The notes under the pieces are model-generated. The model made no database searches and was not told the DNA's origin. It saw only the letters and a list, made by a program, of their open reading frames with translations. A stretch of 9,703 nucleotides of DNA, taken from Bacillus sp. ISL-7. GTDB lineage: Bacteria > Bacillota > Bacilli > Bacillales_B > DSM-18226. Position 1 is the stretch's first letter; every line of letters begins with the position of its first letter. The position numbers and the translations under genes were made by a program. The DNA lies in assembly GCF_018613065.1 (NCBI RefSeq), contig NZ_JAGGQW010000042.1, forward strand, positions 1 to 9,703, read 5' to 3'. This document shows, piece after piece, positions 5,031 to 9,703 of the stretch.

Positions 5031-5822
5031 ATGAAAGTTCGTCAAGATGCATGGACAGATGAGAATGATTTGCTTTTAGCCGAGACTGTCCTTAGGCATG
5101 TAAGAGAAGGAAGTACCCAGCTGAACGCTTTTGAAGAAGTGGGCGATAAACTGAATCGTACTTCTGCCGCGTGTGGGTTCAGATGGAACGCTGTCGTCCG
5201 TCACCGCTATGAAAAAGCACTACAGCTAGCTAAAAAGCAACGGAAACAAAGACAAAGAGTTTTAGGAAAAGATCAGGGCGGCAAGAAGAAGCTGCTGTAT
5301 AGTCCGCCGCTCACGGGAACACCGGAGTTTGAAACGATGCCAATGGAAGTTGAAATGCCGCTCGAAACTTCGTTTGAACTGCCAGATATGACGGCAGAAA
5401 TGGCAGAAGAAACTTATGTAAAACCGGCTGCTTCCGTCCAAACACAAGCGCCAGTTCAAGCACAGGCACCCGTTCAACCATCCGTCCAAACGTACCGGCA
5501 GGCAAATACCACAGGGCTTTCGCTTGATTCCGTCATTACTTATTTGCAAAACTTTCATCATGCCAATCTGCAAAATGAAGCATTAAAAAGTGAGAATGAA
5601 AGATTGAAAAGAGAGTTGGCTGAGGTCAGGCGTCACAATGAAGAAATGGCAGCCAAAATCGCGGGGCTTGAGCAGAATACCGAAACAATCCAGGAAGATT
5701 ACGAGACCTTAATGAAGATTATGAACCGCGCCCGCAAGCTTGTTTTATTTGAAGAAGAAGAAAGACCAGCGACTAAATTCAAAATGGACCGTAACGGGAA
5801 CTTAGAAAAAGTAGCAGAATAA
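5031..5822 (+). CDS. rsfA: RsfA family prespore-specific transcription factor
   Basis: A 263-residue regulator. The N-terminal domain (about 3-62) is Myb/SANT-like: Trp-8 in [15 protein letters not shown], a middle helix around 30-42, and the helix [18 protein letters not shown] at 43-60 with Trp-52, followed by a very basic segment (66-88) that probably aids DNA binding. A linker rich in Gln, Pro and Ala (137-158, with repeated QAPVQ) leads to a long coiled coil (about 175-235), suggesting a dimer or oligomer. In B. subtilis RsfA is made in the forespore and adjusts part of the sigma-F regulon; the same role is inferred here. AGGGAG (5017-5022) sets the ATG at 5031. The gene ends at a strong terminator shared with lipL. 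Confidence 0.92.
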   Translation: MKVRQDAWTDENDLLLAETVLRHVREGSTQLNAFEEVGDKLNRTSAACGFRWNAVVRHRYEKALQLAKKQRKQRQRVLGKDQGGKKKLLYSPPLTGTPEFETMPMEVEMPLETSFELPDMTAEMAEETYVKPAASVQTQAPVQAQAPVQPSVQTYRQANTTGLSLDSVITYLQNFHHANLQNEALKSENERLKRELAEVRRHNEEMAAKIAGLEQNTETIQEDYETLMKIMNRARKLVLFEEEERPATKFKMDRNGNLEKVAE

Positions 5823-5865
5823 ATAGAGCATTGGGAGAAGAGCAAAAGCGCAACATCTCTTTGAA

Positions 5866-5905
5866 AAAAAGCCGCAATTCCACTTTGGTGGGATTGCGGC
5901 TTTTT
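5866..5905. terminator. Bidirectional terminator between rsfA and lipL
   Basis: Positions 5871-5883 pair with 5888-5900 (13 bp, one wobble, 4-nt loop), flanked by A-rich 5864-5870 and T-rich 5901-5905, so either strand gives a hairpin followed by T. It serves the converging rsfA (plus) and lipL (minus). The lipL stop codon (5904-5906) overlaps the plus-strand T run. Confidence 0.92.
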
Positions 5906-6734
5906 ACATGGCGGCGATTTTTTCATTACGATCAATGACCCTTTGATAATAACCGGGAAATAACGCCAGCTCATAGTCATTCAATGGCCCAGCATATAAA
6001 AATTCACTATTTTCCTTTAACTGGTTTAATAGACGGAGCATTACATCGCCGATAGTCAAATCGGTCCCGAGCAATTCCGCAAGTGATGCCATGACAGAAG
6101 GGACAATTTCCGGATAAGCAAATTTTGTTTCTTCCTCTTGCTTTGCTAGTTTGTAAAATTGCCTGACCAGCTCGGCCCGCTTTTTACCGCTCCCATTCAC
6201 ACAAAGATAGATCTGAACGGCAACCCCTTTTTTAAGGCGGCGCTGGGAGATACCGGCAAACTTTTTCCCATCGATACTCAGGTCGTAACTTCCTGGGCAA
6301 TAAGAGCCGATAATTTCCCCGGCCTCAATCTGATGCGGGAAGTCATCAAACATGTTTTGAATGAGCTGCCACATCGTCTCATAGCCGCGATTAATATCAA
6401 TCCCTTTTTCCGCCTCTGGAAAAATTAACGAAACGTTAAGGACGCCTTCATCAAGGACGACAGCGAGGCCGCCGGAATTTCTAACAATTGATTGATAGCC
6501 TTGCTCCTGTAGAAATTGAATGCCTGCTTGTAAAAATGGTAATTTGGTATCCTGGATGCCGAGGACGATGGTATTGTGGTGGACCCATGTCCGAGCGGTT
6601 GCTGGTGCCTGCCCCGATCCGACCGATGCACACAGGGTATCATCCGTTCCAAACGATTGTAATGCTTGAAAATGAATGCCAACAGCTGATTGATCGATGA
6701 TTCGCCATTGCGGTTGACGCAGTAACCCTTCCAT
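5904..6734 (-). CDS. lipL: Octanoyl-[GcvH]:protein N-octanoyltransferase LipL
   Basis: An amidotransferase of the biotin/lipoate ligase-like fold, 276 residues. In B. subtilis LipL moves the octanoyl or lipoyl group from GcvH to the E2 subunits of 2-oxoacid dehydrogenases through a cysteine thioester. The expected motifs are present: RNSGGLAVV (85-93, the substrate-pocket glycine motif), Cys-146 in [11 protein letters not shown] (matching the catalytic Cys150 of B. subtilis) and the lysine motif [11 protein letters not shown] (156-166). The ATG at 6734 has AAGGAG 8 nt upstream. It lies downstream of pta in the same direction, but the pta terminator separates them, so it probably has its own promoter in 6735-6815; I see only weak candidates. 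That gap also holds a perfect inverted repeat GACCG-GGTT-CGGTC at 6800-6813. Confidence 0.93.
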   Translation of the reverse strand: MEGLLRQPQWRIIDQSAVGIHFQALQSFGTDDTLCASVGSGQAPATARTWVHHNTIVLGIQDTKLPFLQAGIQFLQEQGYQSIVRNSGGLAVVLDEGVLNVSLIFPEAEKGIDINRGYETMWQLIQNMFDDFPHQIEAGEIIGSYCPGSYDLSIDGKKFAGISQRRLKKGVAVQIYLCVNGSGKKRAELVRQFYKLAKQEEETKFAYPEIVPSVMASLAELLGTDLTIGDVMLRLLNQLKENSEFLYAGPLNDYELALFPGYYQRVIDRNEKIAAM

Positions 6735-6816
6735 ATGAGTAACTCCTTACTGATTTGATAGACTTATTTTAACAAAAAGAAGCAAAATAAAACAGATTGG
6801 ACCGGGTTCGGTCACT

Positions 6817-6847
6817 AAAAAAGCCAGCCCACTACCCGTGGACCAGC
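6817..6847 (-). terminator. Rho-independent terminator of pta
   Basis: On the minus strand GCTGGTCCAC (6847-6838) pairs with GTGGGCTGGC (6832-6823) over ten pairs, three of them G-U, with a 5-nt loop and six T (complement of 6817-6822). The wobbles make it work in the minus direction only. It lies 14 nt after the pta stop. Confidence 0.85.
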
Positions 6848-6861
6848 CCTTCTCAAACCTC

Positions 6862-7833
6862 TTATAATCCTTGCGCCGCTGTAATTAACGCCAGTTTGTA
6901 GACGTCTTCTTCATTACAACCGCGTGATAGATCGTTTACTGGTGCATTTAAGCCCTGTAAAATCGGTCCGACTGCTTCAAAGCCGCCTAGGCGCTGTGCA
7001 ATTTTATAGCCGATATTTCCTGCTTCAAGGCTAGGGAAAATGAACACATTCGCATCCCCTTGCAGCGGTGAATTCGGCGCCTTACTTTTTGCAACAGATG
7101 GCACAAACGCTGCATCAAACTGAAATTCTCCGTCCAAGACAAGTGATGGGTCACGACGCTTGGCTTCTTCTACTGCCGCTGCCACTCGTTCCGTTTCCGG
7201 TGATTTTGCTGAACCCTTCGTCGAAAAACTGAGCATGGCAATACGCGGTTCCATATCAAACATATGAGCAGTCTTCGCGCTTTCAATCGCAATTTCAGCT
7301 AAATCATTGCTGTCTGGTGCAATATTAATTGCACAATCGGCGAACACATACTTTTCATCCTCACGAACCATGATGAACACACCTGACGTTTTCTTGACGC
7401 CTTCTTTTGTCTTGATAATCTGTAACGCAGGGCGCACCGTATCTGCTGTGGAGTGGGCCGCACCGCTAACAAGGCCGTGTGCTTTATTTAAATAAACAAG
7501 CATGGTGCCGAAATAGTTTTCATCAAGCAAAATTTTCCGGGCATCCTCTTCGGTTACTTTCCCTTTACGGCGGTCAACAAACGCTGCCACCAACTCGTCC
7601 ATGCCTGCATAGCTCGCAGGGTCATAAATTTCCGCATCGTCGAGCGATACGCCAACCTCTGCCGCTTTGGCCTGAACCTGTTCGATGTTGCCAACTAAGA
7701 TCGGTGTCATTAATTTTTCTGAACCCAAACGACCTGCGGCTCTGACAATCCGTTCGTCTAATCCTTCTGGAAAAACGATTCTCAAATCACGTCCAGAAAC
7801 TTTTTGCTTTAATCCTTCAAATAAATCACTCAC
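6862..7833 (-). CDS. pta: Phosphate acetyltransferase Pta
   Basis: Converts acetyl-CoA and phosphate to acetyl phosphate and CoA in the cytoplasm; with acetate kinase (not in this window) it drives acetate overflow. At 323 residues it has the length of the short, single-domain class I enzyme of Bacillus, without the regulatory N-terminal domains of the long forms. Diagnostic blocks are GLVSGAAHSTADTVRPAL (120-137), MLSFSTKGSA (200-209), FPSLEAGNIGYKIAQRL (266-282) and NAPVNDLSRG (296-305), the last holding the Ser-Arg pair (303-304) implicated in catalysis in the Methanosarcina enzyme. The start is a GTG at 7833 with GGGAGG 10 nt upstream. Pta is CcpA-activated in B. subtilis, but I could not find a convincing cre site upstream here. 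Confidence 0.96.
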   Translation of the reverse strand: MSDLFEGLKQKVSGRDLRIVFPEGLDERIVRAAGRLGSEKLMTPILVGNIEQVQAKAAEVGVSLDDAEIYDPASYAGMDELVAAFVDRRKGKVTEEDARKILLDENYFGTMLVYLNKAHGLVSGAAHSTADTVRPALQIIKTKEGVKKTSGVFIMVREDEKYVFADCAINIAPDSNDLAEIAIESAKTAHMFDMEPRIAMLSFSTKGSAKSPETERVAAAVEEAKRRDPSLVLDGEFQFDAAFVPSVAKSKAPNSPLQGDANVFIFPSLEAGNIGYKIAQRLGGFEAVGPILQGLNAPVNDLSRGCNEEDVYKLALITAAQGL

Positions 7834-7868
7834 GACTAAAAATCCTCCCTTAATAAACCTACCTAATT

Positions 7869-7896
7869 AGCATACTTTACCTTTTTTAAATTTCAA
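7869..7896 (-). promoter_or_regulatory. Sigma-A-type promoter candidate for pta
   Basis: On the minus strand, TTGAAA (7896-7891), a 16-bp spacer and TATGCT (7874-7869). Transcription would begin near 7862, giving a leader of about 28 nt that keeps the ribosome binding site. Both hexamers are 4-5 of 6 matches. Confidence 0.45.
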
Positions 7897-8030
7897 GGAT
7901 ATCACTCACACCAGCTAAAAGTTTATCTTTTCAAAAAATTACACTCTAGGTTTTAGAATTTACTTTTTCCCACAAAAATATCCATTTGCCTATTTAGAAA
8001 GGTTTATTCGCGCGCCACTGGGTCAAACTA

Positions 8031-8039
8031 TGATATAGT
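8031..8039 (+). promoter_or_regulatory. Extended -10 promoter candidate for hemQ
   Basis: TGATATAGT is a TG-n-TATAGT extended -10 element; no good -35 stands at the usual distance. Transcription would begin near 8046, after the first in-frame ATG at 8041, which supports choosing the ATG at 8083 for hemQ. Confidence 0.5.
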
Positions 8040-8082
8040 AATGAATGTAAATAAGAAGAATGATTATTTAGGAGTGATTATA

Positions 8083-8826
8083 ATGAGTGAAGCAGCAGTA
8101 ACGCTTGATGGCTGGTATTGCCTCCATGATTTCCGTACCGTTGATTGGACAACTTGGAAAATGCTCCCTAGTGATGAGCGCCAGGCAGCGATCCACGAGT
8201 TTTTAAGTCTCGTTGAGAAGTGGAATGCTACACAGGAACGTAAAGAAGGCAGCCATGCTTTATATACAATTGTTGGTCAAAAGGCAGATTTTATGATGAT
8301 GATTATGCGTCCAACAATGGAAGAACTAAACCAAATTGAAACCGAATTCAATAAAACAAGATTGGCTGAATTCACGATGCCTGCACATTCTTATGTTTCA
8401 GTGGTCGAGTTAAGTAACTATTTACCTGCTGGTGAGGATCCATATCAAAACCCGCAAATTTTAGCCCGTCTGTACCCGACGCTGCCTAAGTCCAAATATG
8501 TCTGCTTCTATCCAATGGATAAGAAACGCGAGGGCAACGATAACTGGTACATGCTGCCGATGGAAGAGCGCAGAAGTTTAATGCGCAGCCACGGAATGAT
8601 TGGTCGTACATACGCTGGTAAAGTAAAGCAAATCATCACGGGTTCCGTTGGTTTTGATGATTATGAATGGGGCGTTACTTTGTTTGCGGAGGATGTCCTT
8701 CAATTTAAAAAGCTTGTCTATGAAATGCGTTTTGATGAAGTAAGTGCTCGATACGGAGAATTCGGCTCATTCTTTGTTGGTAACCTGCTTGAAGAAGAAC
8801 GAGTGGCAAATTTCTTACATGTGTAA
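8083..8826 (+). CDS. hemQ: Coproheme decarboxylase HemQ
   Basis: Catalyses the last step of the coproporphyrin-dependent heme pathway of Gram-positive bacteria: peroxide-dependent decarboxylation of two propionates of iron coproporphyrin III to give heme b. The 247-residue protein belongs to the chlorite dismutase-like family. Visible landmarks are the N-terminal [13 protein letters not shown] (10-22), Tyr-143 in [10 protein letters not shown] (candidate for the catalytic tyrosine), His-170 in [15 protein letters not shown] (proximal heme ligand region) and the conserved [15 protein letters not shown] (187-201). The ATG at 8041 would add 14 residues but has no ribosome binding site; AGGAG at 8070-8074 sits 8 nt before the ATG at 8083, and the resulting length fits the family. 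It is divergent from pta and ends in a UUCG-loop terminator. Confidence 0.96.
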   Translation: MSEAAVTLDGWYCLHDFRTVDWTTWKMLPSDERQAAIHEFLSLVEKWNATQERKEGSHALYTIVGQKADFMMMIMRPTMEELNQIETEFNKTRLAEFTMPAHSYVSVVELSNYLPAGEDPYQNPQILARLYPTLPKSKYVCFYPMDKKREGNDNWYMLPMEERRSLMRSHGMIGRTYAGKVKQIITGSVGFDDYEWGVTLFAEDVLQFKKLVYEMRFDEVSARYGEFGSFFVGNLLEEERVANFLHV

Positions 8827-8831
8827 TTTTT

Positions 8832-8861
8832 AAGTCTTCAGCTTCGGCTGGGGACTTTTTT
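8832..8861 (+). terminator. Rho-independent terminator of hemQ with UUCG tetraloop
   Basis: Positions 8832-8842 pair with 8847-8857 (11 bp, two G-U pairs) closed by a C(UUCG)G loop, an extra-stable tetraloop, and followed by T to 8861. It lies 5 nt after the hemQ stop. Confidence 0.92.
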
Positions 8862-8883
8862 GCTGTTTCCCCCTTATTAGCTA

Positions 8884-8913
8884 GTCATATTCCGCCCTGT
8901 GTGCTCATACTAT
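8884..8913 (+). promoter_or_regulatory. Mother-cell sigma-E promoter candidate for gerQ
   Basis: TCATATT (8885-8891), a 14-bp spacer and CATACTAT (8906-8913) match the sigma-E consensus KMATATT / CATACAnT with one -10 mismatch. In B. subtilis gerQ is transcribed by sigma-E in the mother cell. Transcription would begin near 8920, giving a long leader of about 137 nt before gerQ. Confidence 0.75.
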
Positions 8914-8943
8914 TTAAACAGCGAGTCTAAGAAAGAACGCCAC

Positions 8944-8997
8944 TAATCTCAAAGGGAAAAAAGTTTATTTTCCCCCTTTAGCACATATTTGGGATTA
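8944..8997 (+). other. Folded element in the gerQ leader
   Basis: Positions 8944-8953 pair with 8988-8997 (10 bp, one G-U), and directly inside them 8954-8960 (GGGAAAA) pair with 8968-8974 (TTTTCCC) around a 7-nt loop. This leaves a 13-nt bulge on the 3' side. It lies within the predicted 5' untranslated region of gerQ and is not followed by a T run, so it is not an obvious terminator. No known riboswitch is recognised. Confidence 0.45.
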
Positions 8998-9056
8998 AGG
9001 GAGTATTAATAGGATGTTGGGCCACTTGTTTTATTCACTTTTTAGGAGGGAAAAAG

Positions 9057-9536
9057 ATGAATCAATACTACAATCCACAGGGATATCAGCCTTTTACTGG
9101 AGCTGCAGGGCAACAACAGGGAGCTCAAGGGATGCCGGGGGGCGGGCAAAGCTTTTATCCCGCACCTGGTGCACAAGGATTCCCACAATTTCCACCCGCC
9201 GGGGCAGGAGCAGGAGCACCATCTGCACCGCAAGGGCAAACACCAGGCATGCTGCCAATTGAGCAGTCGTACATCGAAAATATTTTACGCTTAAATAAAG
9301 GGAAATTGGTAACGGTCTTTGCCACGTTCGAAGGTAACAATCAATGGAATGCTAAGGAATTTAAAGGGATTATTGAAGCGGCAGGAAGAGACCATGTTGT
9401 CTTAAGTGACCCACAATCCGGGGCCCGTTACCTTATCCCAATGGTAGCCGTCGATTACGTCCAATTTTCTGAGGAAATTGAGTATGAATATCCTTACGGC
9501 AGCGCTCCGCCTTTATCTACTTACCCGCCAAGATAA
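9057..9536 (+). CDS. gerQ: Spore coat protein GerQ
   Basis: A coat protein that in B. subtilis is needed to place the cortex hydrolase CwlJ and is cross-linked by the transglutaminase Tgl. The 159-residue protein has a low-complexity N-terminal part (1-65) rich in Gln, Gly, Pro, Ala and Tyr, and a conserved C-terminal domain from LPIEQSYIENILRLNKGKLV (66-85) through YLIPMVAVDYVQF (125-137). It ends in a Tyr/Pro-rich tail. Oddly, the first lysine is K81; the N-terminal lysine cluster used for Tgl cross-linking in B. subtilis is absent, while glutamines are frequent. The ATG at 9057 has AGGAGG (9044-9049) 7 nt upstream. A sigma-E promoter and a folded leader precede it and a terminator follows, so it looks monocistronic. 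Confidence 0.93.
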   Translation: MNQYYNPQGYQPFTGAAGQQQGAQGMPGGGQSFYPAPGAQGFPQFPPAGAGAGAPSAPQGQTPGMLPIEQSYIENILRLNKGKLVTVFATFEGNNQWNAKEFKGIIEAAGRDHVVLSDPQSGARYLIPMVAVDYVQFSEEIEYEYPYGSAPPLSTYPPR

Positions 9537-9548
9537 ATCATTTCAAAC

Positions 9549-9586
9549 AAACACCAATTGACCCACAATTGGTGTTTTATTTTTTG
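9549..9586 (+). terminator. Rho-independent terminator of gerQ
   Basis: Positions 9549-9560 and 9566-9577 form a perfect 12-bp stem (core ACACCAATTG / CAATTGGTGT) with a 5-nt loop and a T-rich tail. It begins 12 nt after the gerQ stop. Confidence 0.92.
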
Positions 9587-9608
9587 GGTAATCTCTTTAT
9601 ACTAGCCT

Positions 9609-9703
9609 GTTGATTTCCGCTCCAGGCGCTTCGCTTTCCGCGGGCGGTCCGGGGAGCCTCCTCGACGCTTAAGCGGAGGGCACTGAAAAACTACCGTTTT
9701 TAT
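9609..9703. repeat. Start of a dispersed Bacillaceae repeat (GATTTCCGCTCCAGGCGCT type), cut by the window
   Basis: The GC-rich segment beginning GTTGATTTCCGCTCCAGGCG and running through CCGCGGGCGGTCCGGGGAGCC matches, from memory, the left end of a very common Bacillaceae intergenic repeat; no search was run. After about 9660 it departs from the form I know best: a 10-bp palindrome CGCTTAAGCG (9666-9675) is followed by GAGGGCACTG and a hairpin, 9686-9691 pairing with 9696-9701, that probably continues past the window edge. No gene is visible in it. Confidence 0.65.

Noticed and set aside
7834..7960. Catabolite-responsive (cre) element upstream of pta
   Set aside because: Looked for because pta is CcpA-controlled in B. 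subtilis; the best stretch (TGAAAAGATAAAC on the minus strand) lacks the central CG and the symmetry.
8036..8050. PerR/Fur-like box TAGTAATGAATGTAA over the hemQ start region
   Set aside because: Ten of 14 defined positions match the PerR consensus, but the symmetry is poor and such matches are expected by chance in AT-rich intergenic DNA.
8041..8082. Upstream ATG for hemQ at 8041
   Set aside because: It lies about 2 nt after the -10 element and has no ribosome binding site; the ATG at 8083 has AGGAG at the right distance.
9014..9262. Open frame starting at 9014 overlapping gerQ
   Set aside because: Out of frame with gerQ, serine/arginine-rich low-complexity product, no ribosome binding site; a shadow of gerQ's biased composition.

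Overview
The window looks like chromosomal DNA of an endospore-forming Bacillaceae bacterium (Bacillus, Neobacillus or a relative). The reasons are the gene set, strong AGGAGG-type ribosome binding sites with several TTG/GTG starts, hairpin-plus-T terminators, two sporulation genes (rsfA, gerQ) and dispersed repeats of a kind I associate with this family. The gene order follows the ywh-ywg-ywf-ywd region of B. subtilis, so the coding part is mostly core genome. The unusual material is mainly between the genes.

Layout. 1-313: the terminator of a gene to the left, an AT-rich stretch and a dispersed repeat. 314-1489 (minus): ywhC (site-2 protease) then ywhD, translationally coupled. 1693-1878 (plus): ywhB tautomerase, closed by a perfect REP-like palindrome that also serves as terminator. 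1950-2174 (minus): a small membrane/coiled-coil protein. 2286-2455: three 52-bp tandem repeats. 2503-4365 (minus): ywfO (HD phosphohydrolase) then ywgA, with a half copy of the REP palindrome between them. 4536-4757 (minus): a four-cysteine DUF1450 protein, divergent from rsfA (5031-5822, plus) across a 273-bp region with a perfect palindrome and a forespore-type promoter candidate. 5904-6734 (minus): lipL, convergent with rsfA on a shared bidirectional terminator. 6862-7833 (minus): pta, divergent from hemQ (8083-8826, plus). 9057-9536 (plus): gerQ, behind a strong sigma-E promoter candidate and a structured leader. 9609-9703: the start of a second dispersed repeat that runs off the window.

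How the genes relate. Most transcription units are short and separately terminated, so this is a row of small units and not one pathway operon. The metabolic theme is central and cofactor metabolism: acetyl-phosphate formation (pta), lipoyl relay to the 2-oxoacid dehydrogenases and glycine cleavage system (lipL), the last step of coproporphyrin-dependent heme synthesis (hemQ) and probable dNTP hydrolysis (ywfO). The sporulation theme is a forespore regulator (rsfA) and a mother-cell coat/germination protein (gerQ).

I did not find a clearly new multi-gene system. The points most worth checking are the 52-bp tandem repeats, the REP palindrome pair, the GerQ that lacks the usual N-terminal lysines, the folded gerQ leader, and the palindrome between the DUF1450 gene and rsfA.
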